This document shows, one piece after another, positions 23,183 through 31,005 of a stretch of 32,669 bases of DNA; the stretch's first letter is position 1, and the number at the start of each line of letters is the position of its first letter. The stretch is from Nitrososphaerota archaeon (GTDB taxonomy: Archaea > Thermoproteota > Nitrososphaeria > Nitrososphaerales > Nitrosopumilaceae). The position numbers and the translations under genes are program-made. The notes under the pieces were generated by a model. That model ran no database searches. It saw nothing but the letters and a program-made list of their open reading frames with translations, and was not told where the DNA came from. The DNA lies in the NCBI GenBank assembly GCA_028867235.1, contig JAGWGS010000001.1, forward strand, positions 1-32,669, given 5' to 3'.

Positions 23183-23413
23183 TCAATTTGCACACATCAA
23201 TGTAGTAGTACACTTGACCTGATCCATATGGCGTATCTTTCTTGTAATGATATCTCTTAGCTCCTCAATACCTGCGCACTCTACTTTTACTATGATATCA
23301 TAGTTGCCAAAAACACCTGAGACTTCTTTTACGTCACTTATTGTTTTTACACCATCTACGATTGCCCCTTCCGCACCCATCTCACAATTTATCATGATAT
23401 ATGCGGTCTCCAA
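23183..23413 (-). CDS. Stand-alone Lrp/AsnC ligand-binding (RAM) domain
   Basis: A 76-aa protein corresponding only to the C-terminal effector domain of Lrp/AsnC regulators: TAYIMINCEMGAEGAIVDGV, then VKEVSGVFGNYDIIVKVE, and TLMCAN at the end. There is no DNA-binding HTH. Such small proteins form ring oligomers that bind amino acids. The start is TTG 23411-23413, with a minus-strand ATATATTATA at 23431-23440. A longer reading up to 23494 adds a Cys/Trp-rich segment unlike the family. Confidence 0.85.
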   Translation of the reverse strand: METAYIMINCEMGAEGAIVDGVKTISDVKEVSGVFGNYDIIVKVECAGIEELRDIITRKIRHMDQVKCTTTLMCAN

Positions 23414-23430
23414 CCACAATATATGGTAGT

Positions 23431-23440
23431 TATAATATAT
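23431..23440 (-). promoter_or_regulatory. TATA box for the RAM-domain gene
   Basis: ATATATTATA on the minus strand, centred 22-23 bp before the TTG start. It excludes the longer upstream reading, which would contain it. Confidence 0.45.
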
Positions 23441-23578
23441 CAAATTTTTGCTGACACACCACCAAGATCCGGGACACGGGCACAAACATACCATTTATGC
23501 AAAAAAACACATGTACACAATTATACAGGATACAAAATTTTCAATGTCAATATAAACAAAAAAGAAAGAAATGTAAAA

Positions 23579-24358
23579 CTACTGATCCCCAATTAGGAAG
23601 GTCACATTTACAGTAGTTGTTACTTGTTGGTTTGCCGTAAACACAGGCGTAGACTTGTCAACCATTGAGGCTACCATGGCTCCATGATATACAGGCATTG
23701 GAGTAGGAGTAAACTCAGATAGATTCACGGCCTTTACTCCGATTATCTTTTGTTCCAAAGGTACAATGGCCTTTTCTGCCCGCGATTTTGCATTTAGTAT
23801 TGCTTTTCCAAGCAAGTCATCTTGCATGCTCTGTTGTTTGTCAGGAGAAAGTGAGAACGAAATATCATCTACTCGGTTTGCTCCTGCACCTACAGCAGAA
23901 TCAACAATGTTTCCTGCCAATGACAATTTTGTTGTCTTGACATACAACATATTTGATGCATGATAACCTGCCAGTACACTCTTGTGTATTCCAGTGGAAG
24001 GATCAGGTATAGAGTCATTGTACACAGGATATATTGAAAATCCTGCAGTACTGATTTCATCTGTTGTAATACCCGTACCTTGTACTGCAGCTACTACGGT
24101 ATTCATTAGCTGCGAGTTTTCACTGATTGCATCTTTTGCTGTCTTGGCATCAGTATCTACTCCAAACTGTACTGTCACCAAATCAGGTGTTACAGATTCA
24201 GTTGCAGAACCAGTGACAGATACAGTTCTTTCCCGCGATGCAGGAATTACTGTTGTCTGCCCATAAGCTCCCTGTTGTGATACTTCAAGACTTGCAAAGA
24301 TTGCAGTTGATACAATCAAGACTGCTGCAAGTGTTGCAAGCATTTTTTTTGTTGGCAT
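23579..24358 (-). CDS. Exported SIMPL (DUF541) domain protein
   Basis: A 259-aa secreted protein. The signal peptide covers residues 1-33 (LATLAAVLIVSTAIFASLEV, cleaved near AYG). The SIMPL domain follows: RTVSVTGSATESVTPDLVTV, VQFGVDTDAKTAKDAISENS, GITTDEISTAGFSIYPVY, and a final NVTFLIGD strand. Bacterial members include outer-envelope oxidative stress proteins; archaeal function is unknown. ATACCAAT lies just upstream of its start (24361-24368), as at other promoters here. Confidence 0.92.
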   Translation of the reverse strand: MPTKKMLATLAAVLIVSTAIFASLEVSQQGAYGQTTVIPASRERTVSVTGSATESVTPDLVTVQFGVDTDAKTAKDAISENSQLMNTVVAAVQGTGITTDEISTAGFSIYPVYNDSIPDPSTGIHKSVLAGYHASNMLYVKTTKLSLAGNIVDSAVGAGANRVDDISFSLSPDKQQSMQDDLLGKAILNAKSRAEKAIVPLEQKIIGVKAVNLSEFTPTPMPVYHGAMVASMVDKSTPVFTANQQVTTTVNVTFLIGDQ

Positions 24359-24492
24359 GTCATACCAATATGCAGTACAGCTTATAGGCTTTGATTAAAT
24401 TTCATTTTAACTTAATTTTTTTAAAAAATTTATAAAACATAAATCAAGATATGATATTTTTTGTGCAATGCATTATATTTTACAAATATTGA

Positions 24493-25188
24493 TTATTTTC
24501 TTGATTGTCTAAATTTTGAAAAAAGTCTTGTTCCAAAAAATACTGCAAGAAAAGCAGCAGAGGCACCAAGTATTGCAATCACAATCATGGTATGATCAGG
24601 TATTTTTGATACAGACCCTACAGGCGCGCTGGTTGCAGCAAATGGAGCCGCAGTCATGTTAGAGTGAAGCGATTCAGATGCCTTCATCATTGCCCTCTGT
24701 GCCACCTCAGGCATTTGAGGTGGCTGATTTTCAGCCTGGTTTTTTTCTACTAGGTACACAAGCGGACCCACTATAACAAATGCTGCAATTGATGCCAGAT
24801 AGTGTCTAAGTTGCATAAAGATTGCATCTTTTTTTGATTTTGAAACATTATTTTCCATTGGAGTAGATGGCGGTACAATCACAAATGCAGTCTTGACAGG
24901 CCCATAGTATTTCATTTGCTTGTTTTTTGAGCTGAGTTCTATCTTTTCTACCTTGATAAGTCCAACGCCAAGCAGGCGGTTTATGTGCCAGTTGACAAGG
25001 GGCAATGAGACATTAAGTGACTTTGCAATATCGTTTGTGCTCAGCACACCTTGTGATATCTTTCCAAAGATTGCCCTTCCGGTGTCATTTGCAAGCTCTT
25101 CTCCAATTATTTTTATTCTCTGGTCCTCAGTACTTATTACCTCGATATGCTCTTCTGCCTTGACTAGAAAATCATCATCTTTTTCCAT
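24493..25188 (-). CDS. Membrane-anchored winged-helix regulator
   Basis: A 231-aa protein. An ArsR-like wHTH is at residues about 25-100 (IFGKISQGVLSTNDIAKSLN, then VNWHINRLLGVGLI). A TM helix follows at about 128-148 (LRHYLASIAAFVIVGPLVYL), then a Pro/Ala/Met-rich external loop (PQMPEVAQRAMMKASESLHS) and a second TM near the C-terminus with a basic tail. DNA-bound membrane-tethered regulators of this kind could sense an envelope signal; ligand unknown. ATG 25186-25188. It stands upstream of the SIMPL gene (134 bp, with A/T-rich sequence between). Confidence 0.85.
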   Translation of the reverse strand: MEKDDDFLVKAEEHIEVISTEDQRIKIIGEELANDTGRAIFGKISQGVLSTNDIAKSLNVSLPLVNWHINRLLGVGLIKVEKIELSSKNKQMKYYGPVKTAFVIVPPSTPMENNVSKSKKDAIFMQLRHYLASIAAFVIVGPLVYLVEKNQAENQPPQMPEVAQRAMMKASESLHSNMTAAPFAATSAPVGSVSKIPDHTMIVIAILGASAAFLAVFFGTRLFSKFRQSRK

Positions 25189-25396
25189 GGTATAATTCAG
25201 ATATGCTTTACAACATATAATTTAACAAGGATTGGTCCAACTCTGTAGAAATTTTTATCTTGTCCAAGGATGACCCTTAAATGCCAAATTGGAACCAAAG
25301 ATCGATTCTGTTTTCCAGACTCTTTTAGTATAATTTTATAATAATCAAAAATATGAGTACAACGCCACAATCCCATGGTACCATAAGGAGTACACC
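25189..25396. other. Intergenic region before the CYxHPEY gene, copy 2
   Basis: 208 bp without a convincing gene. It contains a TATA-like TTTTATAATAAT (25333-25344), a perfect 10-bp palindrome ATGGTACCAT (25374-25383) and a Shine-Dalgarno-like AAGGAG (25385-25390), 6 bp before ATG 25397. Confidence 0.55.
25374..25390 (+). promoter_or_regulatory. Palindrome and Shine-Dalgarno site before copy 2
   Basis: ATGGTACCAT (palindrome) followed by AAGGAG, 6 bp from ATG 25397. With the TATA box at 25333-25344 the transcript would have a leader of about 30 nt, unlike the mostly leaderless genes around it. Binding to the palindrome could block the ribosome site or transcription. Confidence 0.4.
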
Positions 25397-25675
25397 ATGA
25401 GCACTCCAAGAGAACAAAAGGCAATAGCAGTGCTTGCAATAGAGCACACCTTGTTGAAAATAAGTAACGACACATTGACCAAGGTAGAATCAAAGCTTCA
25501 AAGCGAATACAACTCTAGCATATCAGACTGTTATGACCATCCAGAATACCTTGCAAATGTTCTCAAGAACATATTTGGTACTGCATACGCCAAAGTGATA
25601 GGTGATGTAAACTCGTATCTACAAGAATTTACATATCAAAAACCAATAGCAGAATTTCTTGCCAAAATGCAGTAA
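25397..25675 (+). CDS. Small CYxHPEY protein (possibly NitrOD5-type), copy 2
   Basis: A 92-aa helical soluble protein, paralogue of 10687-10965 in the same window: shared SISDCYDHPEYL, VL, and VNSYL/FLAKM ends. It has a clear Shine-Dalgarno-type AAGGAG. It is transcribed away from the membrane-anchored wHTH gene. The conserved Cys-Tyr-x-His-Pro-Glu-Tyr could be a ligand or metal site; the Cys and His conservation is visible in both copies. No function is known to me. Confidence 0.78.
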   Translation: MSTPREQKAIAVLAIEHTLLKISNDTLTKVESKLQSEYNSSISDCYDHPEYLANVLKNIFGTAYAKVIGDVNSYLQEFTYQKPIAEFLAKMQ

Positions 25676-25753
25676 GATATCAATCATTTTCACAAGCTCG
25701 TTAATTGATGCTCATAGATACTGTAAAACTAGGGCCAGTTTTGTAGGTACATC

Positions 25754-26083
25754 ATGCTGCCTGTTATTTTCGACCTTTGGGGATGCATGACAGAATTATC
25801 AAAGAACTGCAGCGATATGAGTAATGCCTCATCGACATATATCGGAATAGTAGGAGGTGCGATAACTGGAGGAGTTGTTAGCTGGTGGGTATATAACAGA
25901 CAGAGAAAAACATCAGATCAACAAGACAAGATACTAGGAAGAATAAAGGACCTGGAAGAAAACCATACTGAAATATTGAAAAAATTAGAAGCATTTGATG
26001 ACAAACACGCATCATCACTTGACTCATTACAAGAATTAGACAAAAAACTAGATTCCATACTTGATAAGGTAAAAAACAAGTAG
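25754..26083 (+). CDS. Small TM plus coiled-coil protein
   Basis: A 109-aa protein: a short N-terminus, one TM helix with Gly-rich start (YIGIVGGAITGGVVSWWVY, about residues 29-47), then a charged coiled coil (DQQDKILGRIKDLEENHTEI; ASSLDSLQELDKKLDSILDK). No family recognised. Start ATG 25754 is uncertain: ATG 25787 and 25817 are in frame and would give a shorter leader before the TM. It converges with the C2H2 mini-protein, with 1 bp between stops. Confidence 0.62.
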   Translation: MLPVIFDLWGCMTELSKNCSDMSNASSTYIGIVGGAITGGVVSWWVYNRQRKTSDQQDKILGRIKDLEENHTEILKKLEAFDDKHASSLDSLQELDKKLDSILDKVKNK

Positions 26084-26084
26084 T

Positions 26085-26240
26085 TTACTTGCTTGAAAAT
26101 GACCACTTGTCTTCCTTGTGCATCTTTAGTATCTGATCAGGAGGGATGTCTTTGTGGTCCACGCCGATGTGATTTGTATATCCTAGCAGACTGGTAAAAT
26201 TTTTTCCGCAAACAGGACAGTCTTTTGAAAATCCGCCCAT
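26085..26240 (-). CDS. C2H2 zinc-finger mini-protein, 51 aa
   Basis: A single C2H2 finger: CPVCGKNFTSLLGYTNHIG then VDH, with Cys8, Cys11, His24 and His29 (C-x2-C-x12-H-x4-H). A short Lys-rich tail follows (MHKEDKWSFSSK). Small archaeal C2H2 proteins of this kind may bind DNA or RNA or act as adaptors. It lies below usual gene-finding length limits. Stop TAA at 26085-26087 is adjacent to that of the convergent coiled-coil gene. Confidence 0.78.
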   Translation of the reverse strand: MGGFSKDCPVCGKNFTSLLGYTNHIGVDHKDIPPDQILKMHKEDKWSFSSK

Positions 26241-26363
26241 GATACACATTATAGAATTTTATATTTTAACATATTCCATATTATCACACGCAACTAGAAC
26301 AAAACCAGTGTCATTCAACATATAAAAACTGGTTTTAAAAAAAATGAATGCCAAATATTGTAA

Positions 26364-26546
26364 CTATTTCTTGCCAGACTCTTCTATTGCCTGGACTAGA
26401 TATTCCATCATTTTTGCAAGTCTCTTTTGATTATTAATTACCTCTAGTATAGTTGGTGCTCCACTATCCATTGGTTTTTGAATTGGCGCAGTCTCACTTT
26501 CATGTATCTTTAGTGCTGCTTCAAGAAATTCTTCTTTGCTTGTCAA
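26364..26546 (-). CDS. Small helical hypothetical protein, 60 aa
   Basis: Charged, probably helical: starts MTSKEEFLEAALKIHESE and ends LVQAIEESGKK. No motif recognised. A minus-strand TATA-like GATAAATAC (about 26577-26585) or AATATAC (26563-26569) lies upstream. Coding is supported only by composition and a clean start, so the call is moderate. The 123 bp between it and the C2H2 gene holds nothing recognised. Confidence 0.5.
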   Translation of the reverse strand: MTSKEEFLEAALKIHESETAPIQKPMDSGAPTILEVINNQKRLAKMMEYLVQAIEESGKK

Positions 26547-26658
26547 TCTACACCCAGAGTATATTGTACAATCTAGTATTTATCATCCTCGTAGATTCTC
26601 TCTTTTGTAAAAACTCTTCAGATATTATTTCTTGTAGACAACACAGAATAAAAAACGG

Positions 26659-27321
26659 TTATGTGACAATGTCCCCACTAGAGCCAGTAGAAAGATTGTT
26701 CCATGATTGATTCTTGTAATGATACGTCCATCCCCATGGATCTTCATTAAAAGAGTCAACACCAGTGAAATAATGATCAAGATAACTAAATGGTGTTGTA
26801 GATCCTGTTTGCCCATTACCATAAGTTCCCAAGAGTATGTCTGATTCGGAGCCTCCAAAATCAAATTTTCCCATGTCCTCCCTTGTGGCCAAAGTTGGAG
26901 AAAATGTTCCAGTAAACGTTGCAATATATCCTCCACTAAATTCACCTGTCGCAGTCTTTGGTTCAAGTACTCCATTTTGTGGACTAGGAACACCTGCAAA
27001 TGTATGGAATTTTCCGTCATATTGTACTAGAGCATAGAAACTTCCATCAGGTACTTTCCAGATTTTGATGTGTTTTGTATAATTATCTAGTGCCCAATAA
27101 CCAGAAAATCCAGAATCTTCATCATTTGTAACTTTATAGTTGATGTCAAGTACCAGAGAAGAGCCATGTAGCACATTGTTGTCATGTAGAAATGATTTGT
27201 GAGATATTTAGTGTGTAGGTATTGCATTTACTGATTCTATTGGTGCAATTAATGATATAATTGCCATAGAGCTTGCCGCTATAACGAGCAATTTGAGATA
27301 GTAAAGTTTTGGCATAGTCAT
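26659..27321 (-). pseudogene. Secreted-protein gene interrupted by an in-frame TAA
   Basis: Starting at ATG 27319-27321, 37 codons encode a signal peptide (YYLKLLVIAASSMAIISLI, cleaved near NA) ending AIPTH. Codon 38 (27208-27210) is TAA. In the same frame the reading continues with ISHKSFLHDNN and then 172 further codons of a beta-rich secreted-type domain, including IWKVPDGSFYALVQYDGKF and GWTYHYKNQSWNN, ending STGSSGDIVT. A TATA box CTAAATAT (27343-27350) lies 25 bp before ATG 27321, so the promoter is intact. The simplest view is a recent nonsense mutation; GTG 27174 is an internal alternative start that would yield an unsecreted 171-aa protein. Read-through or a sequencing error cannot be excluded. 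Confidence 0.72.
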
Positions 27322-27566
27322 TGCATCAAAATTACATTACAGATATTTAGAGATGATCCACACAAATGATACTATTTCAAATATTTCACATCATCAAACA
27401 CAAATGGCGTGCAAGCCAGATACAATTTAGAATCTCAAGATCCTTGTGAAAAAATGATTTAATACAATTTAATTAAAAAAAATAATATCAGACACCATAT
27501 TTTTCAACATATTTTATAGTCAAAATTTGTAGTTCATAGTCATGTTTATAAGATAGGTCCGGTACT
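27322..27566. other. Intergenic region, mainly A/T-rich
   Basis: 245 bp without a convincing gene. It holds the TATA box of the interrupted gene (minus) and, toward the right, TATA-like TTTTATAG (27510-27517) and TTTATAAG (about 27544-27551) that may serve the 27567 gene. Nothing else recognised. Confidence 0.5.
27343..27350 (-). promoter_or_regulatory. TATA box of the interrupted secreted-protein gene
   Basis: CTAAATAT on the minus strand, 25 bp before ATG 27321. It supports the signal-peptide segment as the real gene start. Confidence 0.5.
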
Positions 27567-28085
27567 ATGGAACAATTGTCAGACATGGTCAATCCCACAC
27601 GTGAGGACTGGATAGCATTTCTTGCATCCATAATGAGTGGAACTTCATCTGCAATTGGAGCTAACTCAAATCCAACAATAGTGATATTTGGTTTAGTTAT
27701 TGCTGCAATAGGCAAGTCTCTACCATCACTCGGAGATTGGAAAAATTTGGCGGTGTATCAGAGAATAGAGGATATTATATTGTTTATTTCCACAGTCGCA
27801 GGATATTTAGCAACTTCTCTTTCTGGAAATACGCATTATGTAATTTGGGGAATAATTTTAGGTATGATAGGCAAAGCAATTCCATCTCTAATTAACTACA
27901 AAGATGATCCAAAATCAAGAGTAGAAGATGTTGCATCTCTTGTCATAGTAGCAATAGGCGGTGCCATATACTTTTTACAAAATGATACCAATAGTGCTAC
28001 TCTAGTATTGGCTTTAGGAATAATCTCAAAGGCACTTCCTTCATTACAGGGAAAGAATGCACAGCCTCAACAAAATGACCAATAG
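27567..28085 (+). CDS. Membrane protein with threefold GK-x-(L/I)-PSL repeat
   Basis: A 172-aa membrane protein containing three internal repeat units. Each is a hydrophobic helix ending in a near-identical turn: AAIGKSLPSL (about residues 46-55), GMIGKAIPSL (about 98-107) and GIISKALPSL (about 151-160). The spacing of about 52 residues, with a second hydrophobic segment per unit, suggests a three-module membrane fold. I recognise no family. ATG 27567 or 27585. It is followed 35 bp later by another unfamiliar gene; the pair might be a small module. Confidence 0.7.
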   Translation: MEQLSDMVNPTREDWIAFLASIMSGTSSAIGANSNPTIVIFGLVIAAIGKSLPSLGDWKNLAVYQRIEDIILFISTVAGYLATSLSGNTHYVIWGIILGMIGKAIPSLINYKDDPKSRVEDVASLVIVAIGGAIYFLQNDTNSATLVLALGIISKALPSLQGKNAQPQQNDQ

Positions 28086-28120
28086 GACAACGCTACGTAT
28101 AGGATGGTAATACATACAAC

Positions 28121-28594
28121 ATGTCTATAAAAACAGATTTTGTCAATTGGTTGATTGCCAACGTTCCCGGACTTGATGCATATTATGGAATCGACAAAAT
28201 AAACCAGTGGGCAAGCGGTTTACTTGGCAGTGTAATATATGACAGATGGTTTAACAAATGGCAGACAGGAGACATATCAGGATTAAAAGCAGACATTAAT
28301 GCTGTAATAACAGGAATCAATTCACAGTACAGCAACTATATGGACAAAGCAAAAAACAGTGGCGACTTTATGAGACAGATTATTTACACAATTTCAAATT
28401 TTGTCCAACAAACTAAAGATCAAGTGACAATGTGGCAAAGCATTGTTTTAAATTCTCAGACAGATCAAAAAATGAAAGATTTTGCCCAGAGTTTATTGAC
28501 AGCATATCAAGCACAATTCAAACAGACTTCAGATACTTTATCATTATACCAGAAAGATCTAGCAGACGGCATTGCAAAAGGCATATACATTTGA
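28121..28594 (+). CDS. Gln/aromatic-rich helical protein, 157 aa
   Basis: A soluble, mostly helical protein. An N-terminal half with IDKINQWASGLLGSVIYDRW and a C-terminal half of long helices (QQTKDQVTMWQSIVLNSQTD; LLTAYQAQFKQTSDTLSLYQ) suggest a helical bundle. No signal peptide, Cys or His cluster. Gln/Asn/Tyr content is higher than in neighbours. The gene follows the threefold-repeat membrane protein by 35 bp and may be co-transcribed. Function unknown; it is not recognised as viral, though that is possible. Confidence 0.65.
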   Translation: MSIKTDFVNWLIANVPGLDAYYGIDKINQWASGLLGSVIYDRWFNKWQTGDISGLKADINAVITGINSQYSNYMDKAKNSGDFMRQIIYTISNFVQQTKDQVTMWQSIVLNSQTDQKMKDFAQSLLTAYQAQFKQTSDTLSLYQKDLADGIAKGIYI

Positions 28595-28648
28595 AAACAT
28601 ATTTTTGGAAAAATAATGACAGTTTTGTATTTTAATCCTGTTATACCC

Positions 28649-29905
28649 CTATAGTTTTCCGTACTCTTCTTCATCAGAGTATGCCCTTTCTGCGTGCTCT
28701 TCAATATCAAGTCCTGCCTCTTCAACTTCGGGCTTGACACGGATTGGAATCAATGACTTGATTATCTTGAGTATGACCCAAGTTCCTCCAAATCCCATGA
28801 TTACCGCAATTGCCACACCTATTGCTTGTGCCCCAAGCTGTCCTGGATTTCCAAAGAGCCAGCCGTTTATTCCAAGATGGTTTACTGCAGAATCTGCAAA
28901 CACTCCAACTAGTAATGAACCAATAATTCCTGCAACTCCGTGCACTGCTCCAATATCAAGTGCATCATCAATCTTTAGTTTCTCTTTAAACACAGGAACC
29001 ATCAAAGATGATGCAAAGCCTGCAATAATTCCAATTACTACAGCATATTCCACCCCAACATATCCTGATGCAGGAGTAATTCCTGCAAGTCCTGCAACTG
29101 CACCGTTGATTGCCGCAATGACACTTGATTTTCTTGTCCTAATCCAAAATATTACAACCCAGATAAGACATGACACTGCAGATGCCATCTGTGTGTTGAC
29201 AATTGTAATGCCTGAAAGTGAGCCTGCTGCATATGCACTTCCTGCATTAAATCCAAACCAACCCAGCCACAACAACGAAGATCCTAAAACTGCAAGCGGG
29301 ATGTTGTGGGGCACCATTATTCCAGGGCCAAATCCTAGTCTTCTTCCAAGAACAAGTGCCGCTGCAATTCCTCCAACACCTGTAGTTGTGTGAATTATCA
29401 TTCCTCCTGCAAAATCCACTACTCCAAGTTTGTGGAGCCACCCGTCTCCCCATATCCAATGTACAAGCGGATAGTAAATCAGTGCACTCCATGCTACAAT
29501 AAACAAAACATAAGCGCTAAACTTCATCCTCTCTGCAACAGCACCCGTAAGTATCAGAGGAGTTATTACTGCAAACATCATCTGGAACATGGCAAATGAT
29601 ACCCCTGGAACTGTAGGGGCGTAATGGAGCCCCTCATTTTGCGAGACACCTTTTAGGAATCTCCAGTCCATATTTCCCGTAATTCCCTCTCCAGTGTCAG
29701 GTCCAAATGTAAGACTAAAGCCTACTGTAAACCACATTACACTAAGAAGTGCAAGACCAAAGAAAATTTGCATGAAAACAGAGACTGCATTTTTTTGTCT
29801 CAAAAGTCCTGCTTCAAACATCCCAAGTGCTGGGATCATGAGCAGTACCAAGCTAGATGCTATCATCAGCCAGGCGGTATCGCCTGTGTTAATCGGAACG
29901 GGCAA
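28649..29905 (-). CDS. amt: Ammonium transporter Amt
   Basis: Eleven-helix Amt/MEP/Rh-family channel that brings NH4+/NH3 into the cell; ammonia is the energy substrate of this group. The twin His of the pore are present at 172 (AGGMIIHTTTG) and 322 (IGAVHGVAG), and Asp164 matches the AmtB ammonium-site aspartate; these sit four residues beyond the E. coli AmtB positions 168, 318 and 160. The 418-aa length is normal. The C-terminal tail (about 385-418) is acidic. The start is TTG 29903-29905, with minus-strand ATACTTAATA (29931-29940) about 30 bp before it. The gene has its own promoter although PPOX and nitroreductase genes lie upstream on the same strand. Confidence 0.96.
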   Translation of the reverse strand: MPVPINTGDTAWLMIASSLVLLMIPALGMFEAGLLRQKNAVSVFMQIFFGLALLSVMWFTVGFSLTFGPDTGEGITGNMDWRFLKGVSQNEGLHYAPTVPGVSFAMFQMMFAVITPLILTGAVAERMKFSAYVLFIVAWSALIYYPLVHWIWGDGWLHKLGVVDFAGGMIIHTTTGVGGIAAALVLGRRLGFGPGIMVPHNIPLAVLGSSLLWLGWFGFNAGSAYAAGSLSGITIVNTQMASAVSCLIWVVIFWIRTRKSSVIAAINGAVAGLAGITPASGYVGVEYAVVIGIIAGFASSLMVPVFKEKLKIDDALDIGAVHGVAGIIGSLLVGVFADSAVNHLGINGWLFGNPGQLGAQAIGVAIAVIMGFGGTWVILKIIKSLIPIRVKPEVEEAGLDIEEHAERAYSDEEEYGKL

Positions 29906-29930
29906 GATGCAGATATCCCAGTGTATGGTC

Positions 29931-29940
29931 TATTAAGTAT
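29931..29940 (-). promoter_or_regulatory. TATA box of amt
   Basis: ATACTTAATA on the minus strand, centred about 30 bp before TTG 29905, consistent with a TTG-initiated, nearly leaderless amt mRNA. Confidence 0.45.
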
Positions 29941-29967
29941 TTTCCAAACAGGCTTGCAAGAAAGAGA

Positions 29968-30369
29968 TCAGGAAGGTGGAACCATGTGATGTACTTTTTC
30001 TGGCAATATTTTTAGTAAGATTCTTTTTTCACCGGGCCTTGCAAACGGATATTTTTCCACACCAAGATATTTTTTTGCCATCTTGTCAATGTGGATATCT
30101 GCCCCAACGTCTGTTTGTTCTATTACTTTGCCTCTGACTGTTACCATGTGATACGGATTGTTCTTGTCAACTATAGATACAGCAACTCTCGGGTCTCGTG
30201 ATACATTTTTTTGCTTGACTCTCCCTTGTGCGGTATTTACTAGAATGACATCATCTACCAAGTCTATCCACACTGGTGTTATCTGCGGAGAATTGTCAGC
30301 CATCACTGTTGCAATATATCCAAGATTTGTATCAAGGAACAATTTTGCAACTTTAGGTTCAAGTTTCAT
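29968..30369 (-). CDS. PPOX-family flavin/F420-binding oxidoreductase
   Basis: A 133-aa split beta-barrel flavoprotein. Family features are GYIATVMADNSPQITPVWID, KQKNVSRDPRVAVSIVD, NPYHMVTVRGKV and PFARPGEKRILLKI. Such proteins bind FMN or coenzyme F420; thaumarchaea make F420, so an F420-dependent reductase is likely, with substrate unknown. Its ATG overlaps the nitroreductase stop by 1 bp (TAATG), so the two are translationally coupled and may form a redox pair. Confidence 0.88.
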   Translation of the reverse strand: MKLEPKVAKLFLDTNLGYIATVMADNSPQITPVWIDLVDDVILVNTAQGRVKQKNVSRDPRVAVSIVDKNNPYHMVTVRGKVIEQTDVGADIHIDKMAKKYLGVEKYPFARPGEKRILLKILPEKVHHMVPPS

Positions 30370-30968
30370 TATACAGGAGCCTTGTTTCCAAACTTGCCTT
30401 GCATTATAATATCAGAGAGCGGTACTCGGGTGTTTGGTACCTCTCTTGCCTGGAGGTCTTGAGGCAACTTTTCTTTCTGTCCTTTCTTTCCAATTGCAAT
30501 CATCACCATGACATCATAGTCTTGTGGAACTTCAAGTACATCTCTTGCCTTGGCATAATCAAATCCTGCCATTGCATGTGTAGCCAACCCTTGTGAGACT
30601 GCCTGGATTGCAAGATTCTCCCATGCAGCACCAGTATCAAACTGGTGTGTCAAGGATGGTTTTCCATTGTGTTCTTTCTTTGATAAAACAACAACAAGAG
30701 CAGACGCATCCTTGCACCATTGCTTGTTAAAGTCAATTAAAAGATCAAAAAACCCATTCCATTCACTAGAGCCTTTTTTTGCATACACAAATCTCCATGG
30801 TTGGCTGTTTGACGCAGATGGTGCCCACCTTGCAGACTCGAATAAAGAAAAAAGTTCCTTGTCAGGTATGTCATATTGCGCAAAAGATCTTGGCGACCAT
30901 CTGTTCACCAGTACTTCATTTATTGAAAATTGTGGTACTCGAGTTTTTTGCACCTCGGAATCTATCAT
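30369..30968 (-). CDS. Nitroreductase-family FMN oxidoreductase
   Basis: A 199-aa FMN-dependent NAD(P)H oxidoreductase of the nitroreductase fold. The conserved RWSPRSFAQYDI, ARWAPSASNSQPWRF (FMN-phosphate contacts) and GAAWENLAIQAVSQGLATH segments are visible. The natural substrate is unknown. ATG 30966-30968 is 24 bp after a minus-strand ACTTAATTA box (about 30989-30997). First gene of a two-gene operon with the PPOX protein. Confidence 0.92.
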   Translation of the reverse strand: MIDSEVQKTRVPQFSINEVLVNRWSPRSFAQYDIPDKELFSLFESARWAPSASNSQPWRFVYAKKGSSEWNGFFDLLIDFNKQWCKDASALVVVLSKKEHNGKPSLTHQFDTGAAWENLAIQAVSQGLATHAMAGFDYAKARDVLEVPQDYDVMVMIAIGKKGQKEKLPQDLQAREVPNTRVPLSDIIMQGKFGNKAPV

Positions 30969-31005
30969 GGTACTACAAAATAATTTTGGATAATTAAGTC
31001 TAGCA

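Noticed and set aside
23144..23221. 25-codon plus-strand frame (MTWAYSQMPQTW...)
   Set aside because: It overlaps the end of the RAM-domain gene on the other strand and has no promoter support.
28734..29393. 219-aa open frame opposite amt
   Set aside because: Antisense shadow of the conserved Amt coding sequence; Pro/Ala/Thr-rich with no domain.
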